From assembly GCF_020443565.1 (NCBI RefSeq), contig NZ_JAIZZN010000008.1:1-64000 (forward strand): a stretch of DNA of 64,000 nucleotides. The letters are read 5' to 3'. Made by a program: the position numbers and the translations under genes. The notes below the pieces were generated by a model. That model was not told where the DNA came from. It saw nothing but the letters and a program-made list of their open reading frames with translations, and made no database searches. The stretch comes from Clostridium sp. CS001 (GTDB lineage: Bacteria; Bacillota; Clostridia; Clostridiales; Clostridiaceae). Numbering within the stretch: the first letter of the stretch is position 1; every line of letters starts with the position of its first letter. Positions 28,072-36,146 of the stretch are shown here, one piece after another.

Positions 28072-28088
28072 AAATGATTTAAATAACA

Positions 28089-28274
28089 AAAAGTATATGT
28101 TGTTACAACAGCATTCACATCGCTAAGTAATTCTAAAATTTATTTTATTTACAGATACTAAAAAATGCAAACTCGCTTACGCTCAAACATGCATTTTTTT
28201 ATACGTAGCTGTAAATAAAATAAATTAAGAATTACTAAGCTTGTTCAAATGCTGTTTACACAACCTATACTTTT
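28089..28274 (+). repeat. long imperfect stem-loop element A
   Basis: The two halves of this 186-bp segment are near-complete reverse complements: AAAAGTATA at 28089 pairs with TATACTTTT ending at 28274, and TTTATTTTATTTACAG pairs with CTGTAAATAAAATAAA. The apex is AACTCGCTTACGCTCAAACA flanked by TGCA/TGCA. One arm holds TCGCTAAGTAATTC while its partner carries GAACAAGCTTAGTAATTC, an asymmetric internal loop. Element B at 54511 shares the apex and internal loop. It follows the HD-domain stop by 18 bases and ends in TTTT. Confidence 0.85.
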
Positions 28275-28479
28275 ATGAATTAAATCTCAAATTTCAAGTG
28301 ACTCTTAAGTTAAATTCGTAGTATTACGAAAAGAGTAAATTCATCTTATATAAGTGATGGAGGGTTCAAAAGAGAGAACCTGTGATATAATAATAGAGTA
28401 ATTAGTAAAGGGTATTTAAGCAATACAAAAGAAGCTCATAGCGTTGTGTATGGCAGTATGAGAGCGCAGGAGATGAATT
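28275..28479 (+). other. leader region of the radical SAM gene
   Basis: A TATAAT at 28386-28391 may be a -10 element, preceded by a GGGTTC/GAACCT hairpin. GCTCATA pairs with TATGAG close to the ribosome site (CAGGAG), which could affect translation. I recognise no riboswitch class. Confidence 0.35.
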
Positions 28480-29352
28480 ATGATGAGATATGAAGGAGCA
28501 GTATATAGACCGCCCAGTGAAGCATATAGTCTTATAGTACAAGTTACTATTGGCTGTTCGCATAATGGGTGCAGTTTTTGCAATATGTACAAAGAGAAAA
28601 AGTTTAGAATACGTGATTTAAAAGATATTATGGAAGACTTAGAGCAGGCTAAATTAACCTACGGACTAGTTAAAAAGGTGTTTCTAGCGGATGGAGATGC
28701 GTTAGTATTAGAAACTAGTAAATTAAAATTAATACTATCAAAAATAAGAGAGTTATTTCCACAGTGCGAAAGAGTTGGAATTTATGCTACTCCTAAGGAT
28801 ATTTTAAGAAAGTCTTTAGAGGAGCTTAGGCAGTTAAAGGATTTTGGTATTGGAATTGTATACCTAGGTGTAGAATCGGGAAGTACTGATATATTAACAA
28901 GCATAAATAAGGGAGTAACAGTAAGTGAGATGATTATGGCAGGGTCTAGGATTAAGGAAAGTGGAATAAAACTATCTACTACCTTGATTTCAGGAATAGG
29001 TGGTAGAGAAAGGATTAGTGAGCATGCTATAGAGTCAGCAAAAGTCATTAGCGCTATTGATCCGGATTATGTAGGGATTTTAACCTTAATGGTAGAAAGA
29101 GCAACCCCATTATATGAAGAGGTTCAAAAGGGTGATTTTGATCTACTAACCCCGGAACAAGTAATGCAGGAGACCAAAGAGTTCTTGCAAAATATTCAGG
29201 TTACTAACTGTATTTTTAGAAGCAATCATGCTTCAAATTATATGGCACTTTCAGGAACATTGCCACAAGATAAAAATCTGTTGTTGAAAGACATTGATCT
29301 TGCATTAAAAGGTGAACATAAGTACAAACAGGAAGAATATAGAAGATTATAG
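28480..29352 (+). CDS. radical SAM protein of the CX4CX2C type
   Basis: The 290-residue protein is a radical S-adenosylmethionine enzyme: IGCSHNGCSFCNMY near residue 26 supplies the cysteines for the [4Fe-4S] cluster, with spacing CX4CX2C instead of the common CX3CX2C. This spacing belongs to an uncharacterised subfamily that also starts with RPPSEA and carries LADGDALVL and GVESGS motifs. The reaction is not known. The start is ATG 28480 with AGGAG 8 bases before; a second ATG follows directly. birA starts 47 bases downstream, perhaps in the same transcript. Confidence 0.88.
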   Translation: MMRYEGAVYRPPSEAYSLIVQVTIGCSHNGCSFCNMYKEKKFRIRDLKDIMEDLEQAKLTYGLVKKVFLADGDALVLETSKLKLILSKIRELFPQCERVGIYATPKDILRKSLEELRQLKDFGIGIVYLGVESGSTDILTSINKGVTVSEMIMAGSRIKESGIKLSTTLISGIGGRERISEHAIESAKVISAIDPDYVGILTLMVERATPLYEEVQKGDFDLLTPEQVMQETKEFLQNIQVTNCIFRSNHASNYMALSGTLPQDKNLLLKDIDLALKGEHKYKQEEYRRL

Positions 29353-29399
29353 GCTGTTCTTTCTAAAACCGGGTAAATCGTAAAAAGGGCGTGGATATT

Positions 29400-30389
29400 G
29401 TGAAAAATAAAGTTCTTAGAATACTTAAAGATAGTGGGAATGAGTTTATATCTGGAGAAAAGATTAGCGAAGATTTAGGCGTTACCCGTGCTTCAATATG
29501 GAAATATATAAATGCAATCAAAGAGGACGGCTATGAGATTGAGGCGATTTCAAGAAAAGGCTATCGAATAATATCTGCTCCAGATATACTTACCTTTGAA
29601 GAAATTGAAGAATTTTTAAATACGCAGCAAATAGGTAAGAATATTATTTATTGCGACTCCATAGGTTCGACCAACTCTAAAGCTAAGGAACTGGCGGAAG
29701 CAGGGCAAGAACATGGCACTGTTGTAATAAGTGAGGAACAAACGTCAGGGCGTGGAAGGCTGGGACGAAACTGGGTATCGCCTAAACATAAGGGCATATG
29801 GATGTCGATAATACTTAGACCAAATATAATTACAGAAAACATAGCACAGATAACCTTACTTGGAGCAGCAGCTGCTTCAAAGGCTATTATGGAAATGGGA
29901 TTCAAGACTGGAATTAAGTGGCCTAATGATATAGTACTTAATAATAAAAAGGTATGTGGTATATTAACTGAAATGAGTGGTGAAATAGACCATATTAATT
30001 ACATAGTAATGGGAATTGGCATAAATGTGAACTTAGAAGAAGAAGACGTACCTTTGGAACTAAAAGATATGGCTACTTCATTAAAACTTCAGAGTGGTAT
30101 GCATGTGAATAGGAAGCTTTTGCTTGCAAAGGTATTGAATATATTTGAAGAACTATACAATGATTTTGTTCAGAGTGGTGATATAAAAGATATTATAGAC
30201 GTTTGTAGAAAAAACTCCATACTTATAGGTAAGGAAATACAATTAATTTATAGAGGGAAAGAAACAATAGCTCAGGCGGTAGATATAAGTGATGAGGGAG
30301 AATTAGTTATCAAGAATCAGCAAGGAATAGTAGAATATATTGTTTCAGGGGAAGTCTCTATAAGAGGAATTTATGGATATTGCAAATGA
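29400..30389 (+). CDS. birA: biotin operon repressor / biotin-protein ligase
   Basis: BirA attaches biotin to carboxylase carrier domains and represses biotin genes through its N-terminal helix-turn-helix. The HTH region (SGEKISEDLGVTRASIWKYI) lies at about 14-40, and the ligase core has GRGRLGR, the biotinyl-adenylate loop, followed by KWPNDIVLNNKKVCGILTE and a C-terminal SH3-like domain. I prefer the GTG at 29400, giving the family-typical MKNKVL start, over the GTG at 29391. Length is 329 residues, normal for the bifunctional form. Confidence 0.94.
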   Translation: MKNKVLRILKDSGNEFISGEKISEDLGVTRASIWKYINAIKEDGYEIEAISRKGYRIISAPDILTFEEIEEFLNTQQIGKNIIYCDSIGSTNSKAKELAEAGQEHGTVVISEEQTSGRGRLGRNWVSPKHKGIWMSIILRPNIITENIAQITLLGAAAASKAIMEMGFKTGIKWPNDIVLNNKKVCGILTEMSGEIDHINYIVMGIGINVNLEEEDVPLELKDMATSLKLQSGMHVNRKLLLAKVLNIFEELYNDFVQSGDIKDIIDVCRKNSILIGKEIQLIYRGKETIAQAVDISDEGELVIKNQQGIVEYIVSGEVSIRGIYGYCK

Positions 30390-30536
30390 AAAAATAATAA
30401 ACTATGATGTATTATTATTTAGATATAATGTAAAATAACTTATGCGAATAATATTATTGAAATCTACATTTACATATAGACATATTAGCTAGATTAACGG
30501 TATAATGTGGTTATAAAGTTTGAAAGGAGAATTGTT

Positions 30537-30779
30537 ATGGAAGAAAATAAGATTATAACAATGATTGATGAAGATGGAGAAAAGGTTGATTTTGAATTAA
30601 TCGAAATCATTGAATTAGATGAAAATAAATATGCATTATTAGCTCCAATAGGAGATGAAGATGATGCTTATGTTTATAAAATCGAAGAAGTAGATGGAAA
30701 ACCACAATATCTTGCAGTAGAGGATGAAGAAGAATTTGAAAGAGTACTAGAAGAGTACGAATCAACTTTTGACGAGTAA
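30537..30779 (+). CDS. DUF1292 family protein (copy 2)
   Basis: An 80-residue very acidic paralogue of the protein encoded at 26871, sharing the layout IITMIDEDGEKVDFELIE, KYALLAPIGDEDDAYVYK and EEFERVLEEYE. The function of the family is unknown. AAAGGAG lies 7 bases before the ATG at 30537, and a TATAAT sequence occurs about 35 bases further up. It is followed by the UPF0158 gene after 165 bases. Confidence 0.85.
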   Translation: MEENKIITMIDEDGEKVDFELIEIIELDENKYALLAPIGDEDDAYVYKIEEVDGKPQYLAVEDEEEFERVLEEYESTFDE

Positions 30780-30944
30780 ATAAAAATCAATAGATCCTTA
30801 AGCAACATATATCCTATAAAGTAGATAAAGAAGAATATCTACTTTGTAGGGTATTTTTATTCTAAATATGTAAAAGATATTATTAGTTGCAACCCATTGG
30901 ATGGGAATAGCAAGATGAGATAGAGTTAGAGAGGGGATGAAGTT

Positions 30945-31436
30945 TTGAATTTACTAGAGGTTAATATGGAAGCACTCATGGAAACAATTTCACTTGAAGA
31001 TGAGGAGTTAGGGAAAAGCTTTTTAGATACACATACAGGGGAAGTTATATATATTCCTACGGAAGTAAGTTTAGCCTTAGAAAATAAAACTTTAAAAAAA
31101 GATGATTTTGATGCTTGGCTACAAGAATTTGTTAATATAGCAATACTTATTAGTAAAGATGAGATTAATAGATATATGGCTATTCCAACTATAGATGAAG
31201 CTTTTTATGTAGGTAACATGGAAAGGTATGCTAGCGACATAATTGATAATTCAGAGCTAAAACTAGAATTACATAAAGCGTTAAATAGTACGCAGCCTAT
31301 AAAAGAGTTTAAACATGTTTTATTAGAAAAACAAGATGAAATAGATCATTGGTATAAATATGAAGATAAATGTTTAGAAGAGTTTGTTATGGAGTGGCTA
31401 AAATCAAATGGTATTGAGGTAAAATATTTAAACTAA
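30945..31436 (+). CDS. UPF0158 family protein
   Basis: The 163-residue acidic protein has the layout of the UPF0158 family: an N-terminal strand pair EELGKSFLDTHTGEVIYIP, AIPTIDEAFYVGNMERYA, a middle KEFKHVL and a final WYKYEDKCLEEFVMEWLKSNGIEV. Its function is unknown. TTG at 30945 is the likely start because GAGGGG lies 8 bases before it; no in-frame ATG with a ribosome site precedes. It is followed by a perfect palindromic terminator. Confidence 0.78.
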   Translation: MNLLEVNMEALMETISLEDEELGKSFLDTHTGEVIYIPTEVSLALENKTLKKDDFDAWLQEFVNIAILISKDEINRYMAIPTIDEAFYVGNMERYASDIIDNSELKLELHKALNSTQPIKEFKHVLLEKQDEIDHWYKYEDKCLEEFVMEWLKSNGIEVKYLN

Positions 31437-31442
31437 ATCAAT

Positions 31443-31476
31443 AAAAGAGCCCTTATCATATGATAAGGGCTCTTTT
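31443..31476. terminator. bidirectional palindromic terminator
   Basis: A perfect 34-bp palindrome begins AAAAGAGCCCTTATC and ends in TCTTTT. It lies between convergent genes and has a U-tract on each strand. Confidence 0.9.
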
Positions 31477-31488
31477 AGGCTAACAAAT

Positions 31489-33057
31489 CTATCTTCTAGA
31501 TTTAGCAACCTCAATATTTACTTTTCTTTTGTTTAATTTCTTACCAGAGCTATTAGTTAAGATAGCATCAACTAAGTTTTCAGGTACATCTAAGAAAGAA
31601 AACTTATCAAGGATATCAATACGGCCAAGCTCAGTCTTGTTTACATTAGCAGTTTCACATAGGAAAGTTATAATATCTTTAGTCATAACTTCATCCATTC
31701 TTCCAATTGATAAGAATAGTCTAACATTATCTGCTGTTCCTACAGAATCGTCTGCATAGTTGTAGTTAACTTCTTTATCAAAGATAATCTTTATAAGAGA
31801 AGCAGCTACGTCATCAGCACCATATTCTTTTGTAAGAGTTTTCGCTAAAGGAATAAAGTTCTCGTATAAGTTTTCTTCTAAAGTTAATTTTATAGATTTG
31901 ATTATAGTTTCTGATTTTGCTGCGAAAATATCAGTTATAGTAGGTACAGTTTTTTTAGTGATTACACTTTTAGTATCACGCTCAATCTGTCTTATAGCAG
32001 ATGCTTCTCGTCTTGTAATAAGACTATAAGCTGTACCTTCTTTACCAGCTCTACCAGTTCTTCCGATTCTATGTATATATGATTCGCTATCTTGTGGTAA
32101 ATCATAATTTATTACATGAGTAACATCTTCAACATCAATTCCTCTTGCAGCTACGTCAGTTGCAATTAAGAAATTTAAGTTACCATCTTTGAATTTTTTT
32201 AGTGTATTCATTCTTTGGCTTTGTTTCATGTCTCCGTGCATACCTTCAACTGTATATCCTCTAGGTTGTAATGCATCTACAAGCTCATCTACGCCTTTTT
32301 TAGTTTTACAGAATAGAATACAAGTTTTAGGAGCATCAACATCAAGAATTCTACAAAGTGATTCAAATTTATTTTTTGAATTTACTTCATAATAGTGTTG
32401 GTGAATTTTAGAAACAGTCATAGATTTCTTTTCAATTGCAATAGTTTTTGTATCAGGTTTCATATATTTTTTTGATAATATCTTAATAGCTCTTGGCATA
32501 GTAGCAGAGAAAAGTAAAGTCTGTCTATCTTCGCTTAAGTTACTTAAAATACTTTCAATATCTTCAATAAAGCCCATATTTAACATTTCGTCAGCTTCAT
32601 CTAAAACAAGGAACTTTGCATTTGATAATTTTAAAGTACCTTTTCTTATATGATCAAGTATACGTCCTGGAGTTCCAACTACAATGTCTACTCCTCTTTT
32701 TAAAGAAGAAATCTGTCTATCAATAGACTGGCCACCATATATTGGTAATATTTTGATTCTTTCATATTTTGCGATACGTTCTAGTTCTTCGCCAACTTGG
32801 ATAGCAAGTTCTCTTGTTGGAGCTAAAATTATTGCTTGTACTTTTCCAGTTGATTTTTCCATTCTGCTTAAAATAGGTGCACCAAAAGCTAATGTTTTAC
32901 CAGTACCTGTTTGAGCCTGACCTATCATATCAAAGCCTTCTAGTGAAACTGGAATACTTTTCTCTTGGATATCAGATGGGTATTCAAATTTCAAATCCTG
33001 TATGGAGTGTAGTACGCTTTCTTTTAGTCCTAGTTCTTCAAATTTAATTTTGTTCAT
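31489..33057 (-). CDS. DEAD-box RNA helicase with DbpA-type RNA-binding domain
   Basis: An ATP-dependent RNA helicase likely to act in ribosome assembly or cold-related RNA remodelling. The 522-residue sequence has AQTGTGKT (about 48-55), PTRELA, DEAD (about 152-155), SAT and HRIGRTGRAG in order. The C-terminal 75 residues (VRLFLSIGRMDEVMTKDIITF onward is longer than quoted: key residues lie about 445-520) form a DbpA-like RNA-binding domain. The general family is DbpA/DeaD/CshA; which one cannot be decided. GAGGA precedes the ATG. Confidence 0.9.
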   Translation of the reverse strand: MNKIKFEELGLKESVLHSIQDLKFEYPSDIQEKSIPVSLEGFDMIGQAQTGTGKTLAFGAPILSRMEKSTGKVQAIILAPTRELAIQVGEELERIAKYERIKILPIYGGQSIDRQISSLKRGVDIVVGTPGRILDHIRKGTLKLSNAKFLVLDEADEMLNMGFIEDIESILSNLSEDRQTLLFSATMPRAIKILSKKYMKPDTKTIAIEKKSMTVSKIHQHYYEVNSKNKFESLCRILDVDAPKTCILFCKTKKGVDELVDALQPRGYTVEGMHGDMKQSQRMNTLKKFKDGNLNFLIATDVAARGIDVEDVTHVINYDLPQDSESYIHRIGRTGRAGKEGTAYSLITRREASAIRQIERDTKSVITKKTVPTITDIFAAKSETIIKSIKLTLEENLYENFIPLAKTLTKEYGADDVAASLIKIIFDKEVNYNYADDSVGTADNVRLFLSIGRMDEVMTKDIITFLCETANVNKTELGRIDILDKFSFLDVPENLVDAILTNSSGKKLNKRKVNIEVAKSRR

Positions 33058-33167
33058 TCAAATTCCTCTTTCTTTTCATAAAGTATCAAATACATCTCAT
33101 ATTAATATAGTATGTGCAGAATAATAAATATTAAATCAAAAAAGCAAATTCAAGTTGCTTTTTTTTA

Positions 33168-33692
33168 TTATTTGAAAAAATTCCTCAAAATTGGGTTCTT
33201 TTCAATAACATAAATAAGAGGCAATCCAATTCCATAACAACAGACAAATTCTCCCCATGCAACCTGTAGCATACAAAGTGAAAGGGGCATGGTCTTAAAA
33301 TATAAAACCCTTAACAATATGCCTATAATAATAGCGTTAATTATTACTGCTGGCAAAGGAGCAAGTACTCTTTTAAAGTGTAGTTTGCTTTTACCAATAT
33401 AGTAAGTTGAAATCGCGGCTATAAGTGTTGCAATGGAACCGAAAACCATATCCATAATACCTAGTGGACTTATAATGTTAGAAACTATACAACCAATTAC
33501 CAGACCAGGAATTGAAAAGGATGCAAAGTAAGGTAAAATAGTAAGTCCTTCAGCTATACGATATTGAACAACTCCAAAGCTGAAAAACGACAAGCTCAGA
33601 GTTAAAGCCGCATATATTGCAGCCACCATTGCTGCAAAAACAATTCTTCTTATTTTTACAGACATGTTTCCTTCATTTAATTTAATATTCAT
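33168..33692 (-). CDS. queT: QueT family queuosine-precursor transporter
   Basis: QueT is the substrate-binding membrane subunit of an energy-coupling-factor transporter for queuosine precursors. The 174-residue protein has about five or six membrane helices and the conserved segments FGVVQYRIAEGLTILPYF, IGCIVSNIISPLG and GEFVCCYGIGLPL. GGAGG lies 6 bases before the ATG. The upstream leader fits a preQ1-I riboswitch, independently supporting the substrate. ECF energising subunits are not encoded nearby and would be shared. Confidence 0.92.
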   Translation of the reverse strand: MNIKLNEGNMSVKIRRIVFAAMVAAIYAALTLSLSFFSFGVVQYRIAEGLTILPYFASFSIPGLVIGCIVSNIISPLGIMDMVFGSIATLIAAISTYYIGKSKLHFKRVLAPLPAVIINAIIIGILLRVLYFKTMPLSLCMLQVAWGEFVCCYGIGLPLIYVIEKNPILRNFFK

Positions 33693-33698
33693 TTTGCG

Positions 33699-33741
33699 CC
33701 TCCGTAGTTTTATTTTGAGACAGGATGGTTACGAACTGTCT
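33699..33741 (-). promoter_or_regulatory. preQ1-I-like riboswitch of queT
   Basis: Read on the minus strand, AGACAG and CTGTCT form a six-base-pair stem around a loop TTCGTAACCATC. An A-rich tail, CAAAATAAAACTAC, runs directly into the ribosome site GGAGG. This is the class I preQ1 layout: short hairpin, TTC-containing loop and A-rich tail. CGTA in the loop can pair with TACG at the tail end to form the pseudoknot, which would hide the ribosome site. Control is probably translational. Confidence 0.75.
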
Positions 33742-33977
33742 ATGAGTATTCGACCCGAACCTATATAATAATATACATTAGGGGAATAGTCAAATGTATT
33801 TTGCGAATAAATTTAAAAAAACTAAATTATTAATGAGAGTATTGCTTAAGAATTAGTCTAAAATATATAAAAGTATGATATAGTTAATCTATATATAGTT
33901 TTTATTTTTTGTATTTCTAATCTAATTAAAAAACTATAAAATTTTAATAACACAGTTTTTGGTTAAAGGAGATTAAT

Positions 33978-35228
33978 ATGAGCAAAGAAATTTTTAATAC
34001 AAGACAAACGGAATTAAGTAATGGTATTAAACTTATTAGTATAAAAAAAGATAGTCAAATTGCAGCACTTCATGTTGGGATTAACATAGGCTCACTTTTT
34101 GAGGAAAAAAAGGAAAAGGGAATAGCTCACTTTATTGAACATATGCTTTTTAAAGGGACTACCAATAGAAACAATGAAAAACTAAATAGTGACTTGGAAA
34201 ACTTAGGTGGAGAATATAATGCTTACACAGATTTTAATTGCACAGTATATAGCGCTACAATTTTAGGCGAAGAGTTAGAAAACGCAGTAACACTACTAGG
34301 AGACATGCTCTTAAATTCAACTTTCCCAATTGAGGAAATTGAAAAAGAAAGAGGTGTTATATTAGCAGAAATTAGATCAAGTAAGGATGATATAGAAGAT
34401 TTAAGCTTTAAGAGAGTTAATGAGATTGCTTTTAAACATAGCCCACTAAAAGAAGATACTATTGGAACTGAAAATATCATAAAAAAAATCAATAGAAATC
34501 AACTGGTTAATTTTTATAAAAAATATTATCTGCCCAATAATGCATTTATATCTATTGTATCTCCATTTGAACATGAGGATATAATAAATATGGTAAATAA
34601 GTATTTTGGTAATTGGACTAAGAAGGAGTTTGAAAAGAAAGAAATAGCTTATGAACATCATAGATTTGTAAAAGAAATTTCTTATAAAAAAGAAATTGAG
34701 CAAAGTACAATACTCTATCTATATACCTTTAATGGGCTATCTAAAGAGGAAGAATTAGCGCTTAGGATACTTAACCATAAGTTTGGAGAAAGCTCTAATT
34801 CCATATTGTTTAGAGAACTTCGCGAAGAACGTGGGTTATCATATGATGTTTATACTCATTTAGATACTTCCTACAATGTTAAATCCTTATATATTTATAC
34901 ATCGGTATCAGAAGAAAGTGTGGATGAGGCAATCCATGTAATTGATGCTGCTATTAAAGACATTGAAAATGAAAAAATAGTTTTTGATGATAGCACTATA
35001 ACTCTTATGAAAAAAGTATTTAAAACTGCAATAGCGTCTACATTAGAGGATTCCACTGACCTTGGTAATTATGTAATTCACCAAGCCATGGATAATGAAG
35101 ATATATATGAATTTCTTGAGGATATGAAGAACATGGAAAATGTTAAAAGTAACCACCTGTATGACATTGCTAGAAAGGTATTACAAAAACCAACAATTCA
35201 CATATTTTTACCAGAAAAGAGAGTGTAG
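33978..35228 (+). CDS. M16-family zinc metallopeptidase
   Basis: The 416-residue protein is an insulinase-type peptidase (mitochondrial-processing-peptidase-like). The zinc motif HXXEH is H51-F-I-E54-H55, and the distal glutamate E131 follows 76 residues later, the standard spacing; R/Y residues in a C-terminal half (RELREERGLSYDV) complete the active site. It has no signal peptide. AAAGGAG lies before the ATG. recX begins two bases after its stop, implying a shared transcript. Substrate unknown. Confidence 0.93.
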   Translation: MSKEIFNTRQTELSNGIKLISIKKDSQIAALHVGINIGSLFEEKKEKGIAHFIEHMLFKGTTNRNNEKLNSDLENLGGEYNAYTDFNCTVYSATILGEELENAVTLLGDMLLNSTFPIEEIEKERGVILAEIRSSKDDIEDLSFKRVNEIAFKHSPLKEDTIGTENIIKKINRNQLVNFYKKYYLPNNAFISIVSPFEHEDIINMVNKYFGNWTKKEFEKKEIAYEHHRFVKEISYKKEIEQSTILYLYTFNGLSKEEELALRILNHKFGESSNSILFRELREERGLSYDVYTHLDTSYNVKSLYIYTSVSEESVDEAIHVIDAAIKDIENEKIVFDDSTITLMKKVFKTAIASTLEDSTDLGNYVIHQAMDNEDIYEFLEDMKNMENVKSNHLYDIARKVLQKPTIHIFLPEKRV

Positions 35229-35230
35229 TA

Positions 35231-36088
35231 TTGAGTAGTATAATAACAAAAATTGAAGCTCAAAAGAAAAATAAAGATAGGGTTAATATCTATATTAATA
35301 ATGAATTTGCCTTTGCTTGTGGAGCAGAATTTATTTACATTCACAGTATAACAAAAGGCAAAAGCATGGAAAAATCAGATTTAGAAGATATAATATGTGA
35401 AGATAATTACCTAAAGGGAAAAAACTGCGCGCTTCATTTTTTAGAAAGGTCATTTAAGTCGTATAAGCAAGTAGTAGATAAGTTAACAGAAAAAGAATTT
35501 GATATAAAGACTATAGATAGGGTAATGGAATTTTTAAAACAGTATGATTTTATTGATGATAAGCGGTTTGTAGAACTTTTTATAAAAGAGAAAATTAGAT
35601 CTAGTGGTAAAAATAAGATTAAGTTTGCACTGCTTAAAAAGGGCCTTTCAGAAGAGTTAATTAAAGAGGAGCTTAATGAAGTAACTAATGAGCAACAACT
35701 TGAGATAGCCATGAAATTAGCAGAAAAGAAAATTGGAATATTGTCTAAAAGTGAAAAGGACATAAAAAAACTTTATAAAAAAACTTCAGATTATTTAGTT
35801 CGAAACGGATATGATTTTGCGCTGGTCAGTGAGGTTTTAGGCAAAATCACTAAAGATATGGATGGTGAAGAGGATAAAGAAAAAGATTTCTCGGAGGATA
35901 CTTCTAAGGATGATTACGAAAAACTATATAATCTTGCAAGTAAAAGATATAATGTACTAATTAAGTCAGAACATTTAAAAATAAAGTTGTATAAAAAGCT
36001 AGGAGACTATCTCTTAAGAAGAGGTTTTCAATGGGATCAAATTAAAAAAGTGTTAGCAGATTTAATTAGCGACGTAGAAGAAGTTTAG
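35231..36088 (+). CDS. recX: recombination regulator RecX, long form
   Basis: RecX binds and controls RecA filaments. The 285-residue product has the typical triple-helix repeats: KGKNCALHFLERSFKSYKQ, FLKQYDFIDDKRFVELFIKEK and KKLYKKTSDYLVRNGYDF. A second copy of the last module appears near the C-terminus (LASKRYNVLI, KLYKKLGDYLLRRGFQWDQI), after an acidic linker (about 208-235), making it longer than 150-210 residue RecX but near Bacillus forms. It starts with TTG, two bases after the peptidase stop, with a weak ribosome site. Confidence 0.88.
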   Translation: MSSIITKIEAQKKNKDRVNIYINNEFAFACGAEFIYIHSITKGKSMEKSDLEDIICEDNYLKGKNCALHFLERSFKSYKQVVDKLTEKEFDIKTIDRVMEFLKQYDFIDDKRFVELFIKEKIRSSGKNKIKFALLKKGLSEELIKEELNEVTNEQQLEIAMKLAEKKIGILSKSEKDIKKLYKKTSDYLVRNGYDFALVSEVLGKITKDMDGEEDKEKDFSEDTSKDDYEKLYNLASKRYNVLIKSEHLKIKLYKKLGDYLLRRGFQWDQIKKVLADLISDVEEV

Positions 36089-36146
36089 AAATGTAGAAAA
36101 TATCAATTATACTTTTGCATTTCTGAAAATGAGGCAGGTGATAGAA

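Noticed and set aside
29665-29675. tRNA-like GGTTCGA box
   Set aside because: It lies inside birA and no acceptor or anticodon stem can be formed.
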